Positions 7,455 through 16,913 of a DNA stretch of 64,000 nucleotides are shown piece by piece; positions within the stretch are counted from its first letter, which is position 1; every line of letters begins with the position of its first letter. A program made the position numbers and the translations under genes. The stretch covers positions 111,626-175,625 of the forward strand of contig DCGP01000032.1 in the NCBI GenBank assembly GCA_002314595.1, in the 5' to 3' direction. This stretch comes from Clostridiales bacterium UBA1775 (GTDB lineage Bacteria > Bacillota > Clostridia > Monoglobales > Firm-18). The notes beneath the pieces were generated by a model. That model worked only from the letters and a program-made list of their open reading frames with translations. It did not search any database and had not been told where the DNA came from.

Positions 7455-9713
7455 ATGATTTCACATAAACATATAACAAAAATCATTTGTGCTTTCTTAG
7501 CAATAGTGTTAGTTGCGTGTGTCGTAACAATGTATTTTTCCGACAATCTTTATAATATAATTGGTGGAAAAGGTGTGGCAATGGCATACGAAGAAATGCT
7601 GTTTGACACAGACGATATAATGGACATTAACATTATTATGGACGAAGACCAATGGAACGATATGCTTGAAAATGCACTTGATGAAGTGTATTACAAGTGC
7701 GATGTTGAAATAAACGGCGAAAAGATTTGTAATGTAGGCATACGTCCAAAGGGTAACACAAGCCTTTCAAGTGTGTATAAAGATGAAAGCACACAAAGAT
7801 ACAGTTTTAAATTAGAATTTGACAAATATGTAGAGGGGCAAACCTTTCATGGCCTTGACAAACTAATTTTAAATAACAACTTCGCAGATGCAACAAATAT
7901 GAAAGAAGCAGTTATTTATGATATGTTCAAGTATTTAGGGGCAGATGCTCCACTTACAAACTATGCAAAAATTTCATTAAACGATAATTACTGGGGTGTA
8001 TATTTTGCATTAGAAGCAGTTGAGGATAGCTTTGCACTTCGTAATTACGGCACTGAAAATGGAGAAATTTACAAGCCTGAAAATATGGGTGGTGGTGGTC
8101 CCGGTGCTGAAAAGAAAAATAATCAGCAAAACCAAGGTAACAATGCCAACGAGTTAAAAAATTTCCAAAAAAACAATGCAGAAGATAATACCGAAAAACA
8201 AGATAATACTGTTGTAAAAGACAACGAAACCCCTCCTCAAACTCAAAACAACCAAAATAACGGAAATTTTAACGGGCAACAGCCACCACAAAGGCCTCAG
8301 GGAATGAATGGTCAGCAACCACCTGCAAATATGGGTGAACCACCTGCCGATATGGGCGAAAAGCCACAAATTCAGCAAAACAGTCCACCTAATATGCCAC
8401 AGGCACAAACAACTGACAGTGATTCTTCACAACCTCACGCAACACTACTTGCAAACCAAGAAACCAATCAATCGCAAAATTCAAATGAAGAAAATACAAA
8501 TAATGCAGAAAACAAGCAAAATGAAAATATGCCAAATATGGAAAATATGCCAAATATGGAAAATATGCCTGATATGAAGAATATGCCCAACTTTGGCAAT
8601 GGCGAAAACAAAGGCTTTGGTATGGGTATGGGAGGAGGCTCAAATCTTAATTATACAGATGACGAGCTTGACAGCTACTCAACAATTTGGGAGTCAGAAA
8701 TTACATCTACAAGCGAAAAGGACCATAAAAGAGTAGTAACAGCCCTAAAAAATATTTCAGAGGGTAACGAGCTTGACAAATATATGGATATAGACAATTT
8801 AACAAAATATATGGCAGCACATATTTTCGCTGTAAACCAAGACAGCTTGTCAGGAAATATGGCACATAATTATTATCTGTATGAAAACGAAGGGCAACTT
8901 AATATTATCCCTTGGGATTACAACTTGTCATTAGGTGGTATGGGAGGTATGGGTGGAAGAAACGGCTCATCATCAACAGACCAAGCCACAAGCACGGTTA
9001 ACAGTCCAATAGACTATGCTTTTTCGTGCACAGAATTCTTTGACGGAATTTATGACAACGAGGAATATAAGCAAATGTACCATGACCAGCTTGAAAAATT
9101 AGTTGAATATGTAGAAAATGGTACTTTTGACGAGTTCTATAACAAGACAAGGGCAAAAATTGACGAACTTGTTAAGACAGACCCTAATGCGTTCTTTACT
9201 TATGATGAATACGATGAAGCAGCAAAAATACTATACAATGTAATTAAACTTCGTGCTCAAAGTATTAAGGGGCAACTTGAAGGCACTATTCCGTCAACAA
9301 GAGAAGGTCAACAAAGCGACTCATCAAACTTTGTAGATGCCTCATCAATTAACTTACAAACAATGGGCTCAATGGGTGGCAACAGAGGAGGAAATGATTT
9401 TGGAGGCTTTGGAAACAGAAAAACCGAAGCTACTCAAAATACCGAAAATAAAACAGACACCCAAAACGAAAATAATAATGCCCAAGGAGAACAAAAAAAT
9501 ACCCAAGGTGAGCAAAATAATGCTCAACAAGGGCAAGAGGCTAATAAATTCCAAGGCTTTGGAAACGGAGGACCTCCGGGATTTAGCACTCAAACAACAG
9601 ATAACACAGAAACTAAAAACAATAATTTGATTTTATATGGTATCTGTTTAGGGGTACTTATTATAGGTTTGGCTTTTGCGTTTTTATATCCAAAGCGTTC
9701 AAAACGTAGATAA
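7455..9713 (+). CDS. CotH-family protein kinase-like surface protein with low-complexity insert
   Basis: CotH proteins are secreted kinase-like enzymes; in Bacillus CotH phosphorylates spore-coat proteins. This 752-residue protein has an N-terminal membrane segment (residues ~9-26), the first CotH block (GIRPKGNTSL, FDKYVEGQTFHGLDKLILNNN, NDNYWGVYFALEAV), and the second block with NQDSLSGNMAHNYYLYE and the metal/catalytic-type IIPWDYNLSLGG. Between them, residues ~211-395 form a low-complexity insert rich in Asn, Gln, Pro and Met. A second Asn/Gln/Glu-rich stretch precedes a C-terminal membrane helix and KRSKRR tail. The VTC and DUF4956 genes lie immediately upstream (13-base gap), suggesting one envelope or spore-coat modification system. 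It is about twice the size of Bacillus CotH. Confidence 0.85.
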   Translation: MISHKHITKIICAFLAIVLVACVVTMYFSDNLYNIIGGKGVAMAYEEMLFDTDDIMDINIIMDEDQWNDMLENALDEVYYKCDVEINGEKICNVGIRPKGNTSLSSVYKDESTQRYSFKLEFDKYVEGQTFHGLDKLILNNNFADATNMKEAVIYDMFKYLGADAPLTNYAKISLNDNYWGVYFALEAVEDSFALRNYGTENGEIYKPENMGGGGPGAEKKNNQQNQGNNANELKNFQKNNAEDNTEKQDNTVVKDNETPPQTQNNQNNGNFNGQQPPQRPQGMNGQQPPANMGEPPADMGEKPQIQQNSPPNMPQAQTTDSDSSQPHATLLANQETNQSQNSNEENTNNAENKQNENMPNMENMPNMENMPDMKNMPNFGNGENKGFGMGMGGGSNLNYTDDELDSYSTIWESEITSTSEKDHKRVVTALKNISEGNELDKYMDIDNLTKYMAAHIFAVNQDSLSGNMAHNYYLYENEGQLNIIPWDYNLSLGGMGGMGGRNGSSSTDQATSTVNSPIDYAFSCTEFFDGIYDNEEYKQMYHDQLEKLVEYVENGTFDEFYNKTRAKIDELVKTDPNAFFTYDEYDEAAKILYNVIKLRAQSIKGQLEGTIPSTREGQQSDSSNFVDASSINLQTMGSMGGNRGGNDFGGFGNRKTEATQNTENKTDTQNENNNAQGEQKNTQGEQNNAQQGQEANKFQGFGNGGPPGFSTQTTDNTETKNNNLILYGICLGVLIIGLAFAFLYPKRSKRR
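8523..8576 (+). repeat. Three tandem 18-bp units inside the cotH-like gene
   Basis: The unit GAAAATATGCCAAATATG occurs exactly at 8523-8540 and 8541-8558 and with two changes at 8559-8576; a decayed fourth copy follows. It encodes ENMPNM repeats within the low-complexity insert and is likely to vary in copy number between strains. Confidence 0.9.
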
Positions 9714-10271
9714 TTAAAACTTAAAAATTACACCAACAACTGCACCTACTGCAATATACAGTATGGTGTGGTTTTTTTTGTATATTCTTGTAAAAATAAA
9801 CATTACAGCAAACAAAATCAACTCTTTTAATTTTAAACGACTAAGTAAATCGTATCCTGTTTTAAAAAAAGTAGCTTTTGCAAGCTCAAAAAGTACGACT
9901 GTAATCATGGCAACAACTGCCGGTCTTAATCCTGAAAAAGCACCTTTTACAACTATGCTGTTTTGAAATTTATCAAGTATCTTTGAAATGATTAAAATAA
10001 TGATAAATGATGGCAGAACAATACCGGCAGTTACTATAAGACCACCTAAAACTCCTCTTGCAGTTACACCTGCGTAGGTTGCCATATTTACGCCAATGGG
10101 GCCGGGAGTAGCATTGCCAACTGCAATCATATTAGAAAGCTCTGTTAGTGAAAACCAATATGGATATTTTGCAGAAATCTCTTTTAAAAACGGAATTGTA
10201 GCAAGTCCACCACCTACTGCAAATAAACCTGTTTTAAAAAATTCAAAGAAAAGAAGCAGTAAATTTCTCAT
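9714..10271 (-). CDS. Chromate transporter, short-chain subunit (second gene)
   Basis: Membrane protein of 185 residues in the CHR (chromate ion transporter) family, short-chain type, which works as a pair of half-size proteins. The family motif FFKTGLFAVGGGLATIPFLKE is at the N-terminus, followed by NMIAVGNATPGPIGVNMATYAG, and then hydrophobic segments such as GLIVTAGIVLPSFIIILII. It starts four bases inside the upstream partner (10268), so the two are translated together. Whether the substrate is chromate, sulfate or another anion cannot be told from the sequence. Its stop codon abuts that of the convergent cotH-like gene. Confidence 0.88.
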   Translation of the reverse strand: MRNLLLLFFEFFKTGLFAVGGGLATIPFLKEISAKYPYWFSLTELSNMIAVGNATPGPIGVNMATYAGVTARGVLGGLIVTAGIVLPSFIIILIISKILDKFQNSIVVKGAFSGLRPAVVAMITVVLFELAKATFFKTGYDLLSRLKLKELILFAVMFIFTRIYKKNHTILYIAVGAVVGVIFKF

Positions 10272-10819
10272 TTGTTACCTTCCTTTCCAACCATACGCAA
10301 TACGCCTACAAATCCACAAATAATAACTATAAGAACAGAAGACACTAAATTATAATAAGCAAGACCAAATGCTACAAAAAACAAAATATATCCAAACCAA
10401 TCCTTAATACTCTTTTCCCACATAGAAATAATAGTATTTAGTATAAGCAAAACCACCACAACTCTAATGCCTGAAAAGGCACTTTGAACATACCAAAGGT
10501 CGGAGTAATTTTTAATAAATTTAGCAATGATTGTGATAATAACAATAGAAGGAAATATGATACCTATTGTAGAAATCAAAGCTCCCCAAAATCCTTTTAA
10601 CTTATTACCAACAAATGTGGCAGTATTAACTGCAATAATACCGGGAGTGCATTGTCCAATGGCATAATAGTTTAAAAGCTCCTCTTCACTTATCCAACCT
10701 TTATTTTCAATTAGTTCCTTTTTCATAATGGGAAACATTGCATACCCACCACCAAATGTAAAAAGACCTACCTTTGCAAATGTAAAAAACAAATTCCACA
10801 AAATTTTCAACAAAATCAC
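10268..10819 (-). CDS. Chromate transporter, short-chain subunit (first gene)
   Basis: The first half of the short-chain CHR pair, 183 residues. The N-terminal motif FFTFAKVGLFTFGGGYAMFPIMKKE and the second motif YYAIGQCTPGIIAVNTATFVG match the family, and later segments are hydrophobic (FPSIVIITIIAKF). The two paralogues presumably form a heteromeric anion/proton antiporter in the cytoplasmic membrane. RBS AAGGAGTG precedes the ATG. Transcription is divergent from uvrB, from overlapping promoter regions. Confidence 0.88.
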   Translation of the reverse strand: MILLKILWNLFFTFAKVGLFTFGGGYAMFPIMKKELIENKGWISEEELLNYYAIGQCTPGIIAVNTATFVGNKLKGFWGALISTIGIIFPSIVIITIIAKFIKNYSDLWYVQSAFSGIRVVVVLLILNTIISMWEKSIKDWFGYILFFVAFGLAYYNLVSSVLIVIICGFVGVLRMVGKEGNK

Positions 10820-10832
10820 TCCTTACAATGAA

Positions 10833-10896
10833 AATATATCATATTTTATATAATAAATCAATATTTATTGCAAAAAAATAAATAATATGATACAAT
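10833..10896. promoter_or_regulatory. Divergent promoters for the chromate-transporter pair and uvrB
   Basis: On the minus strand, TTGATT (10861-10856) and TATATT (10838-10833) are 17 bases apart. On the plus strand, TTGCAA (10868-10873) and TACAAT (10891-10896) are also 17 apart. The two -35 boxes are only six bases from each other, so the promoters should interfere with each other. No LexA-type GAAC-N4-GTTC palindrome is visible. Confidence 0.65.
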
Positions 10897-10922
10897 GAAA
10901 AGATAGGTAAAGAGGTGATAGT

Positions 10923-12896
10923 ATGATATTTAAACTTCATTCTGAATACAAACCAATGGGAGACCAACCACAGGCAATAGAAAGCCTTGTAAATGGAATA
11001 AAAAACGGCGACCACGGTCAAACCTTGTTGGGGGTTACAGGTTCAGGTAAAACCTTTACAATAGCAAATGTAATAGAAAAGGTGCAAAAGCCTACCTTGG
11101 TACTTGCCCATAACAAAACCTTGGCAGCCCAGCTATGCAGTGAATTTAAAGAGTTTTTTCCGGAAAATTGTGTAGAGTTTTTTGTATCATACTATGATTA
11201 TTACCAACCGGAAGCATATATTGCATCAAGTGATACATTTATAGAAAAGGATTCTCAAATAAACGACGAAATAGATAAATTACGACATTCGGCAACAATG
11301 GCTTTGTTTGAACGCAAGGATGTAATTATTGTTGCAAGTGTCAGTTGTATTTATGGGTTGGGAGACCCGGAGGACTATACAGAGCTTGTGTTGTCCTTGC
11401 GACCGGGTATGGTAAAGGATAGGGACGAAGTAATTGCCAAACTAATTGAAATTCAATATGAACGCAACGATATTAACTTTGTAAGAGGAAAGTTTCGTGT
11501 TAGAGGGGACGTTTTGGAAATTTTCCCTGCATCACAGTCGGAAAATGCAGTTAGAGTAGAGTTTTTCGGAGATGAAGTAGAAAGAATTACCGAAATAAAT
11601 GTTCTTACAGGGGAAGTAATCGGAACAATGAGCCACTTGGCAGTGTATCCTAATTCTCACTATGTAACAACTACCGACAAAATGAAAAATGCCATAGTAG
11701 AAATTAAAAGAGAAATGGAAGAAAGAGAAAAGGAGTTCCTTGCCGAAAATAAATATTTGGAGGCACAAAGGATAAGACAACGCACAAGCTACGATGTAGA
11801 AATGTTAGAGGAAATCGGCTTTTGCCAAGGAATTGAAAATTATTCAAGAATAATCAGTGGAAGAAAACCGGGCACAGCACCATATACACTTATGGACTAT
11901 TTTCCTGATGATTTTTTGCTTGTAGTAGATGAATCCCACGTTACTCTTCCGCAGGTAAGGGGTATGTATAACGGAGACAGAGCAAGGAAGAAATCTCTTG
12001 TAGATTATGGCTTTCGCTTGCCATCTGCCTATGATAACAGACCACTTAATTTTGAAGAGTTTGAACATCGCATAAACCAAGCGATTTTTGTTAGTGCTAC
12101 GCCCGGCGAATACGAGCGTGAACACTCCACCCAAGTGGTAGAGCAAGTGATTAGACCAACCGGACTTTTAGACCCTAAAATAGATGTTAGGCCGGTTGCA
12201 GGTCAGGTAGATGACTTGTATTCCGAAATTATGAAAACAACCGAAAAAGGGGAAAAGGTTTTGGTTACAACCCTAACCAAAAAAATGGCAGAGGATTTAA
12301 CTACTTACTTTGAAAATATGGGAGTAAGGGTGCAATATTTACATTCGGACATTGATACGTTAAAAAGGACAGAAATTATCAATTCTCTTCGTGCAGACGA
12401 ATTTGATGTGCTTGTTGGTATCAATCTGTTACGTGAGGGGCTTGATATTCCGGAGGTATCATTAGTAGCAATTTTAGATGCAGACAAAGAGGGCTTTTTA
12501 AGGTCGGAAACTTCAATGATTCAAACTGTTGGTCGTGCCGCACGTAATGCAGAGGGCAGGGTAATTATGTACGCAGACACAATTACAGGCAGTATGCAAC
12601 GAGCAATAGACGAAACCGAAAGACGCCGAAAAATTCAAGATAAATATAACAAAGAAAATGGCATAGTACCTAAAACCATAAAAAAGAAAATACACGAAAA
12701 TCTTGAAATTACAAAGGCAGAAGTTACAAATACAAAGCCAAAGCAAGTGTTTAAAAACCGTGAAGATATTTTAAAAGAGATAGAAAAATTAAGAGGTCAA
12801 ATGCAAACAGCAGCCTACGAATTAAAATTCGAACTTGCAGCAAGCATTAGGGATTCCATTAAGGAATTGGAGGAAAAACTAAATGGCATCAAATAA
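10923..12896 (+). CDS. uvrB: Excinuclease ABC subunit B
   Basis: Damage-verification helicase of nucleotide excision repair; it receives DNA from UvrA and then recruits UvrC. The Walker A motif is [10 protein letters not shown], followed by the beta-hairpin region [21 protein letters not shown], the DESH box ([11 protein letters not shown]), helicase motifs [12 protein letters not shown] and QTVGRAARN, and a C-terminal UVR domain ([24 protein letters not shown]) that contacts UvrC. The length of 657 residues is normal. The end overlaps the uvrA start by 14 bases, indicating coupled translation. uvrC is not in the window. Confidence 0.97.
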   Translation: MIFKLHSEYKPMGDQPQAIESLVNGIKNGDHGQTLLGVTGSGKTFTIANVIEKVQKPTLVLAHNKTLAAQLCSEFKEFFPENCVEFFVSYYDYYQPEAYIASSDTFIEKDSQINDEIDKLRHSATMALFERKDVIIVASVSCIYGLGDPEDYTELVLSLRPGMVKDRDEVIAKLIEIQYERNDINFVRGKFRVRGDVLEIFPASQSENAVRVEFFGDEVERITEINVLTGEVIGTMSHLAVYPNSHYVTTTDKMKNAIVEIKREMEEREKEFLAENKYLEAQRIRQRTSYDVEMLEEIGFCQGIENYSRIISGRKPGTAPYTLMDYFPDDFLLVVDESHVTLPQVRGMYNGDRARKKSLVDYGFRLPSAYDNRPLNFEEFEHRINQAIFVSATPGEYEREHSTQVVEQVIRPTGLLDPKIDVRPVAGQVDDLYSEIMKTTEKGEKVLVTTLTKKMAEDLTTYFENMGVRVQYLHSDIDTLKRTEIINSLRADEFDVLVGINLLREGLDIPEVSLVAILDADKEGFLRSETSMIQTVGRAARNAEGRVIMYADTITGSMQRAIDETERRRKIQDKYNKENGIVPKTIKKKIHENLEITKAEVTNTKPKQVFKNREDILKEIEKLRGQMQTAAYELKFELAASIRDSIKELEEKLNGIK

Positions 12897-15708
12897 CATT
12901 GTTATAAAAGGAGCAAGGGAACATAACCTTAAAAATATAGATGTAACAATACCAAGGGACAAGCTTGTAGTTATTACAGGTTTAAGTGGCTCAGGCAAAT
13001 CCTCCTTGGCATTTGATACAATCTACGCCGAGGGACAAAGGCGTTATGTGGAGTCTTTGTCTGCTTATGCAAGGCAGTTTTTAGGACAAATGGACAAGCC
13101 GGATTTAGATAGTATCGAGGGCTTGTCTCCTGCTATTTCAATAGACCAAAAGACCACAAGTAAAAATCCAAGGTCAACAGTTGGTACAGTTACAGAAATT
13201 TATGATTATATCAGGCTTTTGTATGCTCGTATAGGCATACCTCACTGCCCTGAATGTGGCAGAGAAATTACACACCAAACAGTTGAACAAATGGTGGACA
13301 AGGTGTGCGAATTGCCGGAGCGAACAAAAATAAATATATTATCGCCGGTTGTAAGAGGGAAAAAAGGTGAACATACTAAAATCTTTAACGACGCTAAAAG
13401 AAGTGGATATGTTCGAGTTCGTGTAGATGGCACAATGTATGAGCTTACAGAAGAAATAAAGCTTGATAAAAATTGTAAGCATAATATTGAAATTGTTGTA
13501 GATAGATTGATAGTGAAGGAGGACATTGACAAAAGACTTTTTGACTCAATCGAAACTGCACTTAAACAAAGTGGAGGGCTTGTTATTATTGAAAATCTTA
13601 CAGATAATAACGAAATGATTTTCAGCCAAGATTATGCTTGCCCGGTCTGTGGTATAAGTATCGAAGAACTCCAACCACGCAGTTTTTCATTTAATAACCC
13701 CTTTGGTGCGTGTCCAACTTGTATGGGGTTAGGACATCAACTTAAAGTTGATCGCAATCTTCTTGTTACCGATTGGAATATATCAGTAAATGATGGAGCA
13801 ATTTCCGTAAGTGGTTGGAATATTAAAAATGACGGAATGGCAAGAATGTATTTTGAAGGAATAGCCAAGTATTATAGTTTCAGTTTAGATACACCATTAT
13901 ATCAGCTACCGGATAATATTTTAGATATTATTTTTGATGGAAGTGGAAATACAAAAATAGAATTTAAATACGAAAGAAGCTATGGTCACGGAACGTTTTT
14001 AGCAAGGTTTGAGGGTGTTTTCAAAAACATAGAAAGACGTTACAAGGAAACTCAGTCAGACCTTATAAAAGCAGAGCTTGAAACATATATGTCAGATACC
14101 CTTTGCCCTGAATGTAACGGAGCAAGGCTAAAAAAAGAATCATTGGCAGTAACCGTTAAAAATAAAAATATCGATGTTGTTTCCCACTATTCAATAGACG
14201 AGGCTTTACTGTTCTTTGACAATTTAAAATTAACTCCAAAGGAAGCAATAATAGGCAAGCAGATTTTAAAAGAAATTCACGAGCGTTTGTCTTTCCTTAA
14301 AAATGTGGGATTAGACTATTTAACATTATCACGTTCTTCCGGAAGTTTGTCAGGTGGCGAGGCGCAAAGAATACGTCTTGCAACCCAAATAGGCTCTTAT
14401 TTAATGGGAGTTTTATATATACTTGACGAACCAAGCATAGGCTTGCACCAAAGGGATAACGATAAACTTATTGCAACCTTAAAAATGCTTCGTGATTTAG
14501 GGAATACACTAATCGTAGTAGAACACGACGAGGACACAATGTACGCAGCTGACCATATTATAGACGTAGGGCCGGGGGCAGGTGTTCACGGTGGACAAAT
14601 TATTGCCCAAGGAACAGTTGAAGAAATTAAAAAGTCCAAAAATTCTATAACAGGCAAATATTTAAGCGGGGAGCTTAAAATCCCTGTTCCTGCAAAAAGA
14701 AGAAAGGGTAACGGCAACACCCTTAAAATAATTGGGGCAAGTGAAAACAACTTAAAAAATATTGATGCAGAATTTCCACTTGGTACATTTGTTGCCATAA
14801 CAGGGGTATCAGGTTCAGGAAAATCAAGCCTAATTAACGAAATTTTGTACAAGCATCTTTCAAATGAACTAAATCACAGTAAAAAGCAACCGGGCAAATT
14901 TGAAAGGTTTGAAGGCATAAAAAATCTTGATAGCATTATAGATATTGACCAATCCCCAATAGGCAGAACACCACGCTCCAATCCTGCAACATACACAGGC
15001 TTGTTTGGTAACATTAGGGAACTGTTTGCCACAACCAACGAAGCAAAAATGCGTGGCTATAAGGCAGGCCGTTTTAGCTTTAACGTTAAAGGTGGCAGAT
15101 GTGAATCTTGTTGTGGTGATGGTATTATTAAAATAGAAATGCACTTTTTACCTGATGTTTATGTACCTTGCGAGGTATGTAAGGGAAAAAGATATAACAG
15201 AGAAACATTAGAGGTAAAATATAAGGGCAAAAACATCTACGAAGTATTGAATATGACAGTAGAGGAAGGCCTTTCGTTTTTTGAAAACATACCAAAAATC
15301 AAAAAGAAGCTTCAAACACTATACGAAGTGGGCTTGGGCTACATCAAAATCGGTCAGCCATCCACAACTTTATCAGGTGGGGAGGCACAAAGGGTTAAGC
15401 TTGCAACAGAGCTATGTAAACGCAGCACAGGCAGGACAATGTACGTTTTGGACGAGCCTACAACCGGGCTTCATTCAGCTGATGTTCATAAGCTAATTGA
15501 GGTACTTCAAAGATTGGTTGACGAAGGTAATACAGTTGTTGTAATCGAACATAATATGGACGTAATTAAAATTGCAGACCACATTATAGATTTAGGGCCT
15601 GAGGGTGGTAACAAAGGTGGTAATATAGTTGTTGCCGGCACTCCCGAAAAGGTTGCAAAATGTAAGGATTCATACACCGGAAAATATCTTCAAAAATATT
15701 TAAAATAG
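12883..15708 (+). CDS. uvrA: Excinuclease ABC subunit A
   Basis: Damage-sensing ATPase of nucleotide excision repair, 941 residues, normal length. There are two ABC ATPase modules: Walker [13 protein letters not shown] and [12 protein letters not shown], with signature motifs [15 protein letters not shown] and [15 protein letters not shown]. Zinc-binding cysteine pairs are present ([19 protein letters not shown]...[14 protein letters not shown]...CEVCKG). One deviation is CESCCGDG, where most family members have CExCxGDG; a Cys replaces the variable residue, so zinc binding should be kept. The gene overlaps uvrB and is followed ten bases later by an RNA methyltransferase gene. Confidence 0.97.
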   Translation: MASNNIVIKGAREHNLKNIDVTIPRDKLVVITGLSGSGKSSLAFDTIYAEGQRRYVESLSAYARQFLGQMDKPDLDSIEGLSPAISIDQKTTSKNPRSTVGTVTEIYDYIRLLYARIGIPHCPECGREITHQTVEQMVDKVCELPERTKINILSPVVRGKKGEHTKIFNDAKRSGYVRVRVDGTMYELTEEIKLDKNCKHNIEIVVDRLIVKEDIDKRLFDSIETALKQSGGLVIIENLTDNNEMIFSQDYACPVCGISIEELQPRSFSFNNPFGACPTCMGLGHQLKVDRNLLVTDWNISVNDGAISVSGWNIKNDGMARMYFEGIAKYYSFSLDTPLYQLPDNILDIIFDGSGNTKIEFKYERSYGHGTFLARFEGVFKNIERRYKETQSDLIKAELETYMSDTLCPECNGARLKKESLAVTVKNKNIDVVSHYSIDEALLFFDNLKLTPKEAIIGKQILKEIHERLSFLKNVGLDYLTLSRSSGSLSGGEAQRIRLATQIGSYLMGVLYILDEPSIGLHQRDNDKLIATLKMLRDLGNTLIVVEHDEDTMYAADHIIDVGPGAGVHGGQIIAQGTVEEIKKSKNSITGKYLSGELKIPVPAKRRKGNGNTLKIIGASENNLKNIDAEFPLGTFVAITGVSGSGKSSLINEILYKHLSNELNHSKKQPGKFERFEGIKNLDSIIDIDQSPIGRTPRSNPATYTGLFGNIRELFATTNEAKMRGYKAGRFSFNVKGGRCESCCGDGIIKIEMHFLPDVYVPCEVCKGKRYNRETLEVKYKGKNIYEVLNMTVEEGLSFFENIPKIKKKLQTLYEVGLGYIKIGQPSTTLSGGEAQRVKLATELCKRSTGRTMYVLDEPTTGLHSADVHKLIEVLQRLVDEGNTVVVIEHNMDVIKIADHIIDLGPEGGNKGGNIVVAGTPEKVAKCKDSYTGKYLQKYLK

Positions 15709-15718
15709 GGGAAAATAA

Positions 15719-16846
15719 ATGGATAAAAACTTATTGCTTGTAATACCAACCTTGCTGGGAACAGAATCAATAGTAGCTAACGAGGTTAGAAATTTAGGAT
15801 ACGAAACAACAGAAGTAATAGACGGCAGAGTAACCTTTAAAGGAGATTATTCTGCAATTTGCAGGGCAAATATCAACCTGCGAACAGCAGGACGAGTAAT
15901 GGTCAAAATGGCAGAATTTAAAGCCACTACCTTTGAAATGCTATTCCAAGGCATCAAAAAAATAGAGTGGGAAAACTTTATTGGCAAGGACGACGAATTT
16001 CCGGTAACAGGCCACTCTTTAAAATCCACGCTTCATAGTGTGCCAAATTGCCAATCTATAATTAAAAAGGCAGTGGTAACACGCCTTTCCGAAAAATACG
16101 GAATAAAGTGGTTTGAAGAAACCGGCAGACTGTATCCAATTAGATTTACCATTATGAAGGATGTGGTTTCTGTATTTATTGACACTACCGGGGACAATCT
16201 TTGCAAAAGAGGATATCGTCAAAAGAGTGTAGACGCAACACTTCGAGAAACCATAGCTTGTACTATGATTGATATTAGCAGATGGCAAGGGGACAGAATG
16301 TTCTGCGACCCATTTTGTGGTAGTGGTACAATAGCAATAGAATCAGCAATGATTGCCAAGAATATAGCACCGGGATTAAACAGAAAATTTGTGGCAGAAA
16401 AATGGCTTAACCAAATGCCCTACAAATTATGGAACGATGCCAAAACAGAGGCAAAGGATAAAATTGACAACACCGTAAAGCCGGAAATTTATGCTTCGGA
16501 TATTTCCACAGAGGCAATTCGTATTGCTAAAATCAATGCCCAAAGTGCCGGGGTTTTAGAGGATATTCACTTTTCGGTATGTGATATTGCAAATTTAGAA
16601 CCATCTGCCGAAAAGGGTGTTATAGTGTGCAATCCACCTTACGGTGAACGTTTAATGAACGAAAATTCGGTTAGGGAACTGTATAAAACTATGGGCAAGA
16701 AATTTGCACAGTTTGAAAATGCCAAAAAATACATATTAACATCCTATGACGAATTTGAAAAATACTATGGTAAAAAAGCTGACAAGAAAAGAAAAATCTA
16801 TAACGGAATGATAAAGTGCGACATTTACCAATATTTTAGAAAATAA
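15719..16846 (+). CDS. THUMP-domain rRNA N2-guanine methyltransferase (YpsC/RlmL type)
   Basis: Class I SAM-dependent RNA methyltransferase of 375 residues. The N-terminal ~160 residues are a THUMP-type RNA-binding region (NEVRNLGYETTEVIDGRVTF). The catalytic half has FCDPFCGSGTIAIE for SAM binding and the NPPYGERL motif of N2-guanine methyltransferases. It matches the B. subtilis YpsC family and the N-terminal half of E. coli RlmL, which acts on 23S rRNA G2445; the exact target here is inferred. It lies ten bases after uvrA and is likely co-transcribed with it. Confidence 0.85.
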   Translation: MDKNLLLVIPTLLGTESIVANEVRNLGYETTEVIDGRVTFKGDYSAICRANINLRTAGRVMVKMAEFKATTFEMLFQGIKKIEWENFIGKDDEFPVTGHSLKSTLHSVPNCQSIIKKAVVTRLSEKYGIKWFEETGRLYPIRFTIMKDVVSVFIDTTGDNLCKRGYRQKSVDATLRETIACTMIDISRWQGDRMFCDPFCGSGTIAIESAMIAKNIAPGLNRKFVAEKWLNQMPYKLWNDAKTEAKDKIDNTVKPEIYASDISTEAIRIAKINAQSAGVLEDIHFSVCDIANLEPSAEKGVIVCNPPYGERLMNENSVRELYKTMGKKFAQFENAKKYILTSYDEFEKYYGKKADKKRKIYNGMIKCDIYQYFRK

Positions 16847-16848
16847 GA

Positions 16849-16877
16849 TTGACATTGTCATTATAGTATTGTATAAT
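16849..16877 (+). promoter_or_regulatory. Consensus promoter of the GH3 gene
   Basis: TTGACA (16849-16854) and TATAAT (16872-16877) are both perfect, with a 17-base spacer just after the methyltransferase stop. The start codon at 16914 is preceded by AAAGGA. Confidence 0.85.
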
Positions 16878-16913
16878 ACTTTTGATTTTTTGGACAGAAA
16901 GGAATAAAGCTTT

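Noticed and set aside
8523..8590. CRISPR-like repeats
   Set aside because: The 18-bp units are contiguous, lack spacers and are in frame within the cotH-like gene.
9714..10819. Single chromate transporter gene split by a frameshift
   Set aside because: Each half has its own start, ribosome binding site and complete N-terminal family motif; paired short proteins are a known arrangement.
10820..10922. LexA box upstream of uvrB
   Set aside because: No GAAC-N4-GTTC type palindrome; only ordinary promoter elements were found.
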